Source: Bradyrhizobium sp. CB1650 (lineage in GTDB: Bacteria > Pseudomonadota > Alphaproteobacteria > Rhizobiales > Xanthobacteraceae). From it: DNA of 64,000 nt. The notes under the pieces are model-generated. The model saw only the letters and a program-made list of their open reading frames with translations, was not told the origin of the DNA and ran no database searches. The stretch covers positions 1,426,001 through 1,490,000 of the forward strand of contig NZ_CP121695.1 in assembly GCF_029761915.1 (NCBI RefSeq), written 5' to 3'. Both the position numbers and the translations under genes were made by a program. Positions 1 through 8,495 of this stretch are shown in pieces; positions within the stretch are counted from its first letter, which is position 1, and every line of letters begins with the position of its first letter.

Positions 1-1
1 G

Positions 2-949
2 GTCGGTTCGGACTACCTGCTGGATGCTGTGCTGACGCCGTTTCTGGCGCTGGCGCTCGCCGCCGTCGGGCTCAACGTTCTCACCGGCTATGCCGGCCAG
101 GTGTCGCTGGGCTCCGCCGCCTTTCTCGCGGTCGGCGCCTACGCCACCTATAATCTTCACCTCCGGCTGCCGGAGCTGCCGCTGCTCGTCGATCTGGTGC
201 TCGCCGGCTTCATCGCGGCCGCAATCGGCATCGTGTTCGGCTTGCCGAGCCTGCGCCTGCGCGGGTTCTATCTCGCGGTCTCGACCTTGGCCGCGCAATT
301 CTTCGTGCAATGGGCGCTCACCAAGTTCGGCTGGTTCTCCAACGACAATCCATCCGGCGTGATCGACGCTCCCGTGCTCAGCGTGGCCGGTCTGTCGTTC
401 ACCAGCCCGGCGGGGCGCTACGTGTTCTCGCTGAGCGTTGTGACGGTCGCGACGTTCCTGACCTTGCGGCTGCTGCGCTCGCAGAGCGGCCGCAACTTCG
501 TCGCGGTGCGCGATCATGAGCTCGCTACAAAGGTGATCGGCGTGCCGCTACTGCGTACCAAGCTGCTGGCGTTCGGCGTCTCCTCGTTCCTGATCGGCAT
601 TGCCGGGGTGCTGTGGGCCTTCGCCTATCTGCGCACGGTCGAGCCGGCCGGCTTCAATCTCGATCGTTCGTTCCAGATCCTGTTCATCATCATCATCGGC
701 GGGTTGGCCTCGCTGCGCGGCGCGTTTCTCGGCGCCGCCTTCATCGTGGTGTTCCCGCTGATCCTGTCACGCGCCGGCGCGGCCCTGCTCGGCGGCGTGT
801 TCGACTCGGGCGTGCTTGACATGAGCCAGCGCATCGTGGTCGGCGCGTTCATCATCGCATTCCTGATTGCCGAGCCGCGCGGCCTGATCGCGCTGTGGGA
901 TCGGCTTTGGACGGTTCTGACGCGGCAGGTCGCCGCGCGCAATACATGA
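2..949 (+). CDS. Branched-chain amino acid-type ABC transporter permease (LivM family), 5' truncated by window edge
   Basis: This is an integral membrane permease of a HAAT-type (Liv) ABC importer. About eight hydrophobic segments are visible. The conserved early stretch GLNVLTGYAGQVSLG is typical of LivM/LivH proteins, and the EAA-like region near the middle contains ELATKVIGVPLLRTK. A GTG at 29 could start the gene, but the frame stays open to the window edge (VGSDYLLDAV...), and LivM proteins usually carry residues there, so the gene probably begins upstream. The binding protein follows after 25 bp and the ATPase after that, so it belongs to one operon. Its LivH and LivG partners would lie upstream, outside the window. 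The substrate cannot be read from the sequence. Confidence 0.9.
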   Translation, partial: VGSDYLLDAVLTPFLALALAAVGLNVLTGYAGQVSLGSAAFLAVGAYATYNLHLRLPELPLLVDLVLAGFIAAAIGIVFGLPSLRLRGFYLAVSTLAAQFFVQWALTKFGWFSNDNPSGVIDAPVLSVAGLSFTSPAGRYVFSLSVVTVATFLTLRLLRSQSGRNFVAVRDHELATKVIGVPLLRTKLLAFGVSSFLIGIAGVLWAFAYLRTVEPAGFNLDRSFQILFIIIIGGLASLRGAFLGAAFIVVFPLILSRAGAALLGGVFDSGVLDMSQRIVVGAFIIAFLIAEPRGLIALWDRLWTVLTRQVAARNT

Positions 950-974
950 ATTTTACACCACTGGAGAGACTAGG

Positions 975-2306
975 ATGATGAAATCGAGATATCTGAAATT
1001 TGCTTTCGCCGCGGCGGTCGCCTCCGTGCTGGCTGGCGCACCCGCAGTCCGGGCCGACGAGCAGTTCTTTCCCCTGCAAAGCTACCGCGTCGGCCCCTAT
1101 GCGGCCGGCGGCACCGGCTTCTTCGGCGGCTTCATCGACTATCTCAATTTGGTCAATATCCGCGACGGCGGCGTCAACGGCGTCAAGCTGACCTGGGACG
1201 AGGGCGAGACCCAGTACGAGGTCGAGCGCGGCGTCGAGGTCTATGAGCGGCTGAAGGGACGACCCGGGGTCGCCGCCTGGAATCCGCTGTCGGTCGGCAT
1301 CGCCTATGCCATGATTGATCGCATCACCAAGGACAAGGTGCCACTCATCACCATCAATCACGGCCGCACCGATTCGACCGACGGCCGTGCATTTCCCTAC
1401 GTCTTCCCGCTGCTGCTCAATCCCTACAGCGAGACCTCGGGAATCGTGAACTACATTGCGAGCCGGGAGGGCGGCGTCGACAAGCTGAAGGGCAAGAAGC
1501 TCGTCGTGCTCTATCACGGCTCGCCTTACGGCAAGGAAACCATTCCGATCTACAAGCTGCTCGCGGACCAATATCAGTTCAGCCTGGAGCAGATCGAGGT
1601 GCCGCATCCCGGCAACGAGCAGCAATCGCAATGGCTGTCGATCCGGCGAGCGAAGCCCGATTACGTGGTGCTGCGCGGCTGGGGCGTGATGAATCCGGTG
1701 GCGCTGAAGACCGCCCAGAAGGTCGGCTTCCCCGCCGACCACATCATCGGCAACGTCTGGTCCAACTCGGAGGAAGATGTGATCCCGGCCGGCGATGCCG
1801 CCAAGGGCTATATCGCGATCACCACGCAGGCCTCCGGCGAGCAATATCCGGTGCTCCAAGAGGTGATCAAGACGGTCTACGGCGCCGGCAAGGGCAACCT
1901 CGACGACAAGAAGCGGATCGGCAGCGTCTATCACAATCTGGGAATCGTGAACGGCATCCTCAATGTTGAGGCGATCAGGATCGCGCAGAAGAAGTTCGGC
2001 AATCGGACCATGACCGGTGACGAGGTGCGCTGGGGCTTCGAGCATTTGCAGCTCGATCCGGCGCGGGTCGAAGCGCTCGGCGCCAAGGATCTGTTCCATT
2101 CGATCAACGTCACCTGGGACAACCACGAAGGCGATGGTCGCGTCACGTTCCAGCAGTGGGACGGCGGCCAATGGAAGGTGGTCTCGGGGTGGATCGCGCC
2201 GGACTGGGCCTTCCTTCGTCCGATCATCGAGAAGTCCGCCGCCGCTTATGCAAAGGAGCACGGCATCAAGGTGCGGACCTCCGGCGACGAAGCGGTCAGC
2301 AACTGA
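975..2306 (+). CDS. ABC transporter substrate-binding protein (branched-chain amino acid/amide family)
   Basis: A 443-residue periplasmic binding protein of the Peripla_BP_6 type. A signal peptide is clear: a basic start (MMKSRYLK), a hydrophobic core to about residue 23 and an Ala-x-Ala-like cleavage site near VRADEQ. The rest is a two-lobed soluble protein with no membrane span. A GGAGAG ribosome site precedes the ATG at 975; a second ATG follows directly. It lies between the permease and ATPase genes of the same uptake system. Paralogues of this family in rhizobia bind amino acids, amides, aromatic acids and other compounds, so the ligand is unknown. The acyl-CoA-dehydrogenase-like gene downstream hints at a carboxylic or organosulfur substrate, but that is only inference. 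Confidence 0.9.
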   Translation: MMKSRYLKFAFAAAVASVLAGAPAVRADEQFFPLQSYRVGPYAAGGTGFFGGFIDYLNLVNIRDGGVNGVKLTWDEGETQYEVERGVEVYERLKGRPGVAAWNPLSVGIAYAMIDRITKDKVPLITINHGRTDSTDGRAFPYVFPLLLNPYSETSGIVNYIASREGGVDKLKGKKLVVLYHGSPYGKETIPIYKLLADQYQFSLEQIEVPHPGNEQQSQWLSIRRAKPDYVVLRGWGVMNPVALKTAQKVGFPADHIIGNVWSNSEEDVIPAGDAAKGYIAITTQASGEQYPVLQEVIKTVYGAGKGNLDDKKRIGSVYHNLGIVNGILNVEAIRIAQKKFGNRTMTGDEVRWGFEHLQLDPARVEALGAKDLFHSINVTWDNHEGDGRVTFQQWDGGQWKVVSGWIAPDWAFLRPIIEKSAAAYAKEHGIKVRTSGDEAVSN

Positions 2307-2319
2307 TGCTGCGACAGGT

Positions 2320-2341
2320 GCGGGAGCCTTCCGGCTCCCGC
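2320..2341 (+). promoter_or_regulatory. Intercistronic hairpin between binding-protein and ATPase genes
   Basis: A perfect 9-bp stem (GCGGGAGCC / GGCTCCCGC) closes a TTCC loop, 14 bp after the binding-protein stop codon. No T-run follows, so it is unlikely to be a simple terminator. Hairpins at this position in binding-protein operons commonly stabilise the upstream mRNA and lower downstream expression. That role is inferred here. Confidence 0.6.
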
Positions 2342-2366
2342 GGCCTTCAACGCCACGGATCAACAG

Positions 2367-3155
2367 ATGAGTGAAATTCTGCTCGCGGTCGAGGGGCTGG
2401 CCGCCACCTATAATCACGCGATCGCGGCGGTCAGCGATGTATCTCTCGCAGTGCGGCGCGGCGAGATCGTGGCCGTGCTCGGCGCCAACGGCGCCGGCAA
2501 ATCGACCACGCTGCAGGCGGTTTCGGCGCTGCTCTCCGCCCGCCGCGGCCAGATCACCGCCGGCCGTATCGTGTTCGACGGCCGCGACGTTGCAGGCATA
2601 TCGGCGGCGACACTGGTGCGCGCCGGTCTCGTGCCGGTACTCGAGGGGCGGCACTGCTTTGCCTCGCTGACGGTGGAAGAGAACCTCATTACCGGCGCGA
2701 TGGGGCGCGATGCGCGGCGGGCAGAGATCGTCGCAGATCTCGACCGGGTCTACGCGCTGTTTCCGCGCCTGAAGGAGCATCGCCGCTCGCTGGCCGGTCT
2801 GACCTCGGGCGGAGAGCAGCAGATGACGGCGATCGGCCGCGCCTTGATGTCGCGTCCGCGGCTTCTGGTACTCGACGAGCCGTCGATGGGGCTCGCGCCG
2901 CTGGTCGTCGAGGGAATTTTTAGCGCACTGAAGCAGCTCAACAGCGAGCAGGGGCTGTCGATCCTGGTCGCCGAGCAGAACTCGACGGTGGCGCTACGCT
3001 TTTCCGATCACGCGGTGGTGCTCGAGAACGGGCGCAGCGTGCTGGCCGGCGCGGCGTCCGAGCTGCGCCAGCGCGCCGACATCAAGACACATTATCTCGG
3101 CGGATCGTCGCAGGGCGATCTGAGCCGAAGGCAGCCGACAGAGGCTGTGGCATGA
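2367..3155 (+). CDS. ABC transporter ATP-binding protein (LivF family)
   Basis: A 262-residue cytoplasmic ATPase. Walker A is GANGAGKST (about residues 39-47), the signature is TSGGEQQM (about 146-153) and Walker B is LLVLDEP (about 166-172). It is followed by SMGLAPLVVEGIF, which is characteristic of LivF. It powers the importer formed with the upstream permease. The start at 2367 gives the usual LivF length. The C-terminal tail (QGDLSRRQPTEAVA) is slightly longer than in minimal LivF proteins. The gene sits 60 bp after the binding-protein gene, with a hairpin in the gap, and 22 bp before the flavoprotein gene. Confidence 0.92.
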   Translation: MSEILLAVEGLAATYNHAIAAVSDVSLAVRRGEIVAVLGANGAGKSTTLQAVSALLSARRGQITAGRIVFDGRDVAGISAATLVRAGLVPVLEGRHCFASLTVEENLITGAMGRDARRAEIVADLDRVYALFPRLKEHRRSLAGLTSGGEQQMTAIGRALMSRPRLLVLDEPSMGLAPLVVEGIFSALKQLNSEQGLSILVAEQNSTVALRFSDHAVVLENGRSVLAGAASELRQRADIKTHYLGGSSQGDLSRRQPTEAVA

Positions 3156-3177
3156 CTGCAACTCGGAGAGACTGACC

Positions 3178-4374
3178 ATGGCCAACGACAATCTCGCGCG
3201 CAAGATCGACGACGACGTTTATGCCAGGCTCGATGCCGCCATCGATGCGACCGTGAAGGTGAATGCCGACCGTAACGACCGCGAGAGCCGCTTTCCACGC
3301 GAGAATCTTCGCGCGTTGGCGGAGGCCGGCTGGACCGGCGTGCTCAACGAGACCCAGTTCGGCGGGCTCGGCCTCGGCCACCTAGATTTCGCCGAGGCTG
3401 CCTACCGGATCGGGCAGGCCGATGCGTCCACCGGCCTCGTCTATGTCATGCATGTCGGCGCGGCACAGACGATCAACCTGTTCGGAAACACCGATCAGAA
3501 GGAGCGCTGGCTGAAGGCAAGCAATGGCAGCCTGCTCGGCACATATTCGACCAGCGAACGCGCCACCGGCGGCCACTGGTGGTATAATTTGTCCGAAGCG
3601 TCACGCGACGGCGACGACTACCGCGTCAACGCCGAGAAATCATTCACGACGAGTTCGGGCCAGGCGGACTATTATGTGGTGCAGACCCGCACGCCTTGGT
3701 GCCAAGGACCGGCGGACATCATCTTCTTCATCGTCGACGGCAAGGCGGAGGGGATAGTGTCTGGGCCGTGGGATGCGCTCGGCGTGCGGGCCAACCACTC
3801 CGGCCCGATTCGCTACAGCAATGTGCTTGTGCCGCAACGCGACCGGCTCGGCGCCGAAGGGCAGGGCAAGGAAATCATCTATGGCGGCGTTTCGCCGGTC
3901 TATCTGATTGGGCTTGGCGCGGTCTGGGAAGGGGTCGCGCGCGGCGCCTTGAACGCTGCGATCGCCCACACCACGAGCTTCATCCACAAGGACAAGAACA
4001 AGAGTCTCTCCGACTATCAGGCGATCCGCCAGGAACTTGGCGCGGCCAAGGTGCTGGTTGAGACGTTGCGGCCGTGGCGCAACGAACTCGCAGCCAAGCT
4101 CGATGTGCTCTGGCGCGCCGGAAAGCCGCAAAGCGAGATCCTGATCCCGCTGACCGAGTTCAAGGTGCACGCCGCTGAGGTCGCCAACAAGGTTGCGGCG
4201 ACGGCGCTGACGGTGACAGGCGGCTACGGCTATCACCGCGGGCCGATCGAACGGGCCTATCGCGACGCGCGCGCGGCGATTGCGATGGGCCCGTCCAATG
4301 TCATCGCACGCGATTGGATCGGAAAGGCCTTAGTGGGCCTGCCGCTGGAGCTGTTCTACGAGGGGGGAGAATAA
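3178..4374 (+). CDS. Acyl-CoA dehydrogenase-family flavoprotein
   Basis: A 398-residue protein with the three-part acyl-CoA dehydrogenase fold: an N-terminal helical domain, a middle beta domain (LLGTYSTSERATGGHWW..., ANHSGPIRYSNVLVP) and a C-terminal helical domain ending in GGYGYHRGPIERAYRDAR. In MCAD-type dehydrogenases the catalytic glutamate follows in a YEGT-like motif; here the matching segment reads AMGPSNVIA, so that residue is missing. The protein may therefore be a flavin-dependent monooxygenase or desulfurisation-type enzyme (DszC/SfnB relatives), or it may use a glutamate placed elsewhere, as isovaleryl-CoA dehydrogenase does. It is the last gene of the ABC-transporter operon, so it probably acts on the imported compound. 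The ATG at 3178 follows a CGGAGAGAC ribosome site. Confidence 0.85.
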   Translation: MANDNLARKIDDDVYARLDAAIDATVKVNADRNDRESRFPRENLRALAEAGWTGVLNETQFGGLGLGHLDFAEAAYRIGQADASTGLVYVMHVGAAQTINLFGNTDQKERWLKASNGSLLGTYSTSERATGGHWWYNLSEASRDGDDYRVNAEKSFTTSSGQADYYVVQTRTPWCQGPADIIFFIVDGKAEGIVSGPWDALGVRANHSGPIRYSNVLVPQRDRLGAEGQGKEIIYGGVSPVYLIGLGAVWEGVARGALNAAIAHTTSFIHKDKNKSLSDYQAIRQELGAAKVLVETLRPWRNELAAKLDVLWRAGKPQSEILIPLTEFKVHAAEVANKVAATALTVTGGYGYHRGPIERAYRDARAAIAMGPSNVIARDWIGKALVGLPLELFYEGGE

Positions 4375-4680
4375 TTCGACTGGGGCGGGTCTCCTCGCAA
4401 GCGGCGGCCGCACTCGAAATAGTGGCGGCTCTTTGAGCCATAGCTGTTAATTCGAGGGGCGCCGACAGCAGCTCGTACAGTTGCATTCTTGCATGATCCA
4501 GCGTGTTCGGCGCAGGCCCTGATGCTGCCATGTACTGATGCAACTGGTGCTTGAGCCCCCTGGAGATTGTTATGGCAAAACCCGCTCAAATCATCCTCAC
4601 GCCGTTCTTCCGCCCTCGCGATGAAGAGCTGAGGAGCAACAGATGTACGTGGCCGGATTCGTCGATGAGGAGGACGAGCC

Positions 4681-4989
4681 GTGGGATACGCTGATCCCAC
4701 TGGAGGCGGAGGTGGTCGAGCAAGCGGTTATGGGCATCAGACATTCGGGGTTTGGTGCAACTCCGACGGCCGCATCCAACCGCAGCCCAGCAGTGACGGG
4801 CTATATGAATACCTTCTCGAGAAAGGTCAATTGACGGAAACGCCTCTCGATGAACTAGTTGCCGAGGCCATCGAAGAGGGCAGGAATGAACCCAATGATG
4901 AGATTCTCGACATGTTTGAGGCCCTTCATGAACGGCTTTTGCGCGCCGCGAGCGCAGTCGCTGACGAGATTGCGCGGCGCAGGCGATGA
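4681..4989 (+). CDS. Small hypothetical ORF, possibly a remnant
   Basis: The C-terminal half (LLEKGQLTETPLDELVAEAI... to ADEIARRRR) looks like a real acidic, helical protein. The N-terminal half (MGYADPTGGGGGRASG) looks like out-of-frame translation. Another frame just upstream (from 4643) gives a more protein-like start, MYVAGFVDEEDEPWDTLIP. One frameshifted gene is therefore plausible. I do not recognise a family. It lies in the decayed stretch left of the recombinase pseudogene. Confidence 0.3.
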   Translation: MGYADPTGGGGGRASGYGHQTFGVWCNSDGRIQPQPSSDGLYEYLLEKGQLTETPLDELVAEAIEEGRNEPNDEILDMFEALHERLLRAASAVADEIARRRR

Positions 4990-5403
4990 AATCCCGGCGC
5001 ATCAGCGCTGAGTGAAAGAGGATCTTGCCACCTTTAATACCTGGCCGAGCGAAGGAGGCCAGACCGTGCCACTAGCCGGCACGGTAGCGGCTGCGGGCGG
5101 CGATCTCGATGCAAGAGAGGATGCGAGAAGGCTTCGAGCGCGACAACGAGACCAACCTCTACCAGGTTCTGGCCATCACCGATGTCCTATCAGGACCCGC
5201 AAGCGTTCGGCCCAGCGCAGCAGTACGCGCGCATCCCGATCGGGTAAGACCACACGCTGGGCACGCAGGCCCTTTGGCGATCGCTTGACCAACCTCTGGC
5301 CCAACCCGATTACCATGGGTCATAAAGAAGAACCAACCAAATGGGCCGCCGATCTCACGGTCGATGGTTTCGAGTCCATCAGGATATGGACCGAGGCGTT
5401 GCT

Positions 5404-6046
5404 GGTCCGACCCTCCTTACCGGCATCAGCTTCTGCGCGGCTTGCGGGGGGAGCGATGACGTTACGCACCGGCAAGAGCGGCCATTACCGCTACTACAGC
5501 TGTTGCACCAGAGCCCGCCAGGGCGAGACCGGTTGTCCGGGGCGTACCGTCCCGATGGAAAAACTCGAGAATCTGGTGGCGGAGTACATCGAGCAGCGTT
5601 TGTTACAGCCCAAGCGTCTTGAGCAAGCTTTTGTCACACGTGCTCGATCGTCGCACCGAGCGGGCCGAACGCCGAAGGTCGCACATTGCCGACCTACGTA
5701 AGCGGGCGACCGAGGCAGACGCCAAACTCAAGCGGCTGTACGACGCCATCGAGAACGGCGTCGCCGATCTCTCCGACCCCATGCTAGAGGACCGCATCGG
5801 TGAACTGAAGGCAACGCGCGAACAGGCCCCTTGACGCAGGCGGGCCGAGGACGCGATTGATCGCGCCGGCCCGACCATCACGCCACAGACCCTCAAGACC
5901 TTTGCCAGAACAACCCGCAGGGGAATGCGGACCGATGGCGGCGGCTATCGCCGCGATCACCTCCGTGCGCTCGCCCAATGAGCCGAAGTCGATCAGAAAG
6001 AACTGCGCATCATGGGATCGAAGGCGTGCTCCTACGCACGCTTACG
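5404..6046 (+). pseudogene. Large serine recombinase, C-terminal remnant with frameshifts and stops
   Basis: Pieces of one protein can be followed through changing frames. GPTLLTGISFCAACGG is at 5404 in frame 1. AMTLRTGKSGHYRYYSCC through RLLQPKRLEQ follows in frame 2, after a +1 shift in a run of six G near 5447. LLSHVLDRRTERAERRRSH through DLSDPMLEDRI is in frame 3. Then come in-frame stops at 5832-5834 and 5979-5981, with AEDAIDRAGPTITPQTLKTF between them, and a last shift to VLLRTLT (6026-6046). Together these are the zinc ribbon (CxxC ... CC/C), the long coiled coil and the tail of recombinases of the resolvase/recombinase family. The N-terminal catalytic serine domain is not recognisable. 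The element is dead. Confidence 0.85.
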
Positions 6047-6404
6047 TCTATCTGGGGGCGGACAACGTGTTCGATGTTTACCGCAATGGAAGGCGCGACT
6101 TGCTCATTTTAAGTAGAAGACGAATTGCCAAAGTAAGTGATGAGATCAAGTCAGCGGTTCAGACACAGGGCTATCACATCCGGAGTTTGCGGGCCACCCA
6201 GAAGCGAAAAATCGACGTCAAGTAGGTAGTCGGTTGCCGTGGCAATTTCCCTCGCTATCCCGCGCCAATAATCCGCCGACGCAAGTAATTTTGCACCTCC
6301 GCTCCGTTATCGCGCGATACCTAGCCACGGGCTGCGCTTGCGGCTGTTGTCTGAAGCGCAGGGCAGCAACGAGACGATCGGAGTACACGTTGGCCTCAGG
6401 AGCC

Positions 6405-7871
6405 TCAAGCTGCCTGTAGTGAGCCCAGAAAGTTCTCCACTTCGGCCTTTAGCTGATCGGATTGCGACGACAGCGCGCTCGCCGCATCGAGCAGCCGCGC
6501 GGCGGCACTGCTGGCCACCTCGGATGCCCCATTGATGCTGACGACGTTCTCATTGACATCCTTGGTGCGATCAGCGGCCTGCTGCAGGTTGACGGCAATT
6601 TCGCGGGTTGCGGCACCTTGCTGGTCGACCGCGGCTGCGATCTCGCCGGAGATCTGATCGATCTCAGCGATCGTGGCACCGACAGCCGCGATGGCGTTCA
6701 CGGCCTCGCCGGTGGCAGCTTGGATGTCCTGAATCTGCGCTGCAATTTCCTCGGTGGCCCTGGCTGTCTGGCTGGCAAGGGCCTTGACCTCGGTTGCGAC
6801 GACCGCAAACCCGCGGCCATGCTCGCCGGCGCGCGCGGCTTCGATCGTCGCATTCAAGGCCAAGAGATTGGTTTGACTGGCGATATCGTGGATCAGGGTG
6901 ACCACTTCGCCGATCTTTTGCGTACCCGCGGCGAGACCTTGGAAAACCCTATTGGTGCATCGCGCCTGCTCGGCTGCCCTGCCGGCGATCCGGGCGGAGT
7001 GCGTCACCTGCATCGCTATGTTATTGATGGACAGAGTAAGTTCTGCGGTCGCAGACGCAACTGTTTCCACGTTTCTGGATGCCTGGGTCGAAGCTGCCGC
7101 CGCGGCTGCAGTCTGACGTGTGGTTTCCGCATTGCCGTCATTCATCGATACGGACAAGCTCTGCAGCTGGTTCGCGGCGACGCCAACCGCCTCGACGACA
7201 TTGCTGATTTTGCGCTCGAAACCCATGGAGAGCTCGCGCCTTGCCGCATCCCGGTCTCGCTTAGCTTGCTCGTTCCGGATCCGATCCGCATTGGCGCGCG
7301 CCTCGGCCGCGCTTGCCGCCTTGGCCTCCGCCGTTTTCTCTGCAGCCGTCGCGAAGAGCTTCGAAAGTGTTTGCGCAAGCCAGATCAATACGCCGGCTTC
7401 GATAAGCAGGATAACGGCATGGAAAATGACGCGGCCAAGATCGGCGCCTTCGGGATAGACAGCTGCCGGGAGAATGAAATTCAGCGCCAGATGGTGCAGC
7501 GCGACCGCCGCCGTGCCGGCGATAATGGGCCGATAATCGCAATAGGCGACCAGGATAGCCAGCGCCGCAAAGAAGTACATGTGCATGTCGACTTGCCAAT
7601 GATGTCGCGTCAACTGGAAAACAAACATTGACACGCCGGCCATCAACGCGACGGCAACGACCAAGCGGGTTGAAGGCCCATTCCCGCTCATTCGCCACGA
7701 CCAGGTCGCGGCCAGTGCCATCGCGACCATGAAGGATGCTGGCACACGCCAATCGGCGCCGAGCGTCAGAGCAATGATGACAGCAACCGGCACATGCAGC
7801 CAGAGCACCGCGAGCAGCATCTTGCTGGTGGACTGGCGCAAGCGTTCCAGTTCATCACCTTCGAAGGTCAT
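6405..7871 (-). CDS. Methyl-accepting chemotaxis protein with N-terminal six-helix membrane domain
   Basis: A 488-residue chemoreceptor. Residues about 18-170 form roughly six hydrophobic helices with a notable histidine pattern: [13 protein letters not shown] (90-102), CDYRP (111-115), HHLALNF (126-132). No periplasmic ligand domain and no clear HAMP are seen; a charged helix (about 175-220) leads into the methyl-accepting coiled coil. The hairpin tip that contacts CheA/CheW is intact ([20 protein letters not shown] at about 330-349, then [10 protein letters not shown]). The ATG at 7871 has a good GGAGATTG ribosome site. The upstream small membrane gene overlaps it by 17 bp, so the two are co-translated. 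The input signal is probably sensed in or at the membrane. A metal or redox cue would fit the histidines but is speculation. Confidence 0.92.
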   Translation of the reverse strand: MTFEGDELERLRQSTSKMLLAVLWLHVPVAVIIALTLGADWRVPASFMVAMALAATWSWRMSGNGPSTRLVVAVALMAGVSMFVFQLTRHHWQVDMHMYFFAALAILVAYCDYRPIIAGTAAVALHHLALNFILPAAVYPEGADLGRVIFHAVILLIEAGVLIWLAQTLSKLFATAAEKTAEAKAASAAEARANADRIRNEQAKRDRDAARRELSMGFERKISNVVEAVGVAANQLQSLSVSMNDGNAETTRQTAAAAAASTQASRNVETVASATAELTLSINNIAMQVTHSARIAGRAAEQARCTNRVFQGLAAGTQKIGEVVTLIHDIASQTNLLALNATIEAARAGEHGRGFAVVATEVKALASQTARATEEIAAQIQDIQAATGEAVNAIAAVGATIAEIDQISGEIAAAVDQQGAATREIAVNLQQAADRTKDVNENVVSINGASEVASSAAARLLDAASALSSQSDQLKAEVENFLGSLQAA

Positions 7872-8250
7872 TTACAATCTCCAAATGGTTTGCGTTCAAA
7901 TCGTCCGCTTTCAAATCATCTGCGTTGATGCAGGCCGCGAGTGCCTGCGGGTCAATGGTCAGCCAAGCACCAGCACTGCGAAGCTGGGAGATGCCATCGT
8001 GGTCGTTGGGCCGTACAACCAGCAGGGCTGGAATGGCAGTCGTCCTGACAATGGGTGCGTTGGCGGATGCCGCGGCCAAAAACGCCTGCTGGGCACTCCA
8101 CCATGGCGGAAAAGCCACGGCGACCAATTCGGCGCCAGCACGCGCGCGGAGCGATAGTGCCGCAATGACACTCCAGCTCGCGATGAGGAGCGCGGCCGCG
8201 TTCAACCACGCAGGCCAGCGCGTGCCTTGGATGGTTTGCCCTGATCTCAT
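7855..8250 (-). CDS. Small single-span membrane protein encoded with the chemoreceptor
   Basis: A 131-residue protein of unknown family. One transmembrane segment ([20 protein letters not shown], about residues 14-33) precedes a soluble domain containing [18 protein letters not shown] and LLVVRPND. The tail carries a short repeat-like run ([20 protein letters not shown]), mirrored by partly repeated DNA at about 7870-7930. It overlaps the start of the chemoreceptor gene by 17 bp. A translated partner of the receptor is therefore the simplest reading. No strong ribosome site precedes the ATG at 8250, so expression may be low or the start may differ. Confidence 0.6.
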   Translation of the reverse strand: MRSGQTIQGTRWPAWLNAAALLIASWSVIAALSLRARAGAELVAVAFPPWWSAQQAFLAAASANAPIVRTTAIPALLVVRPNDHDGISQLRSAGAWLTIDPQALAACINADDLKADDLNANHLEIVNDLRR

Positions 8251-8495
8251 TTGAGGAGATTATCGCGCCGAAGCTAACCGAGGGTAAAGCCACAGGTTGA
8301 CGAACCGCTCAGCGCTCGAAGAGATTGCGCTGGGTGGCGCAACAGCGCCCTCGATCACCGACTCCGTTGGCTGACGCCGAGAGTTGCCTCAGCCCGGTGC
8401 GAGCGCTTGCGGTTCGAGACCCGCGCGGCCAAGGGGACGACCTCAGGTGCCCGTTCATCGACTGCGCTGAACTGAGCACAGGACATCGTGCAGCC

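Larger units (their letters stand above)
4375..6404. other. Gene-poor, decayed accessory stretch
   Basis: No intact, clearly conserved gene is visible in these 2 kb. The stretch holds a broken serine recombinase (5404-6046) and short open fragments that change frame. Examples are a DEEDEPWDTLIPLEAEVVEQA segment from 4643 and a 59-residue fragment from 5109 containing ERDNETNLYQVLAITDV. A final open fragment (to 6225) ends in IKSAVQTQGYHIRSLRATQ. Composition looks less GC-biased than the flanks by eye. The pattern suits the remains of one or more mobile elements. Confidence 0.6.

Noticed and set aside
852..2780. A 642-residue open frame on the minus strand
   Set aside because: It lies opposite the binding-protein and LivF genes and has the Arg/Asp/His-rich look of antisense translation in GC-rich DNA. 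No family motif.
4549..4570. Possible second attachment site (TGGTGC...CCCCCTGG)
   Set aside because: Only scattered matches to the tRNA-Leu 3' end; too weak to call a direct repeat.
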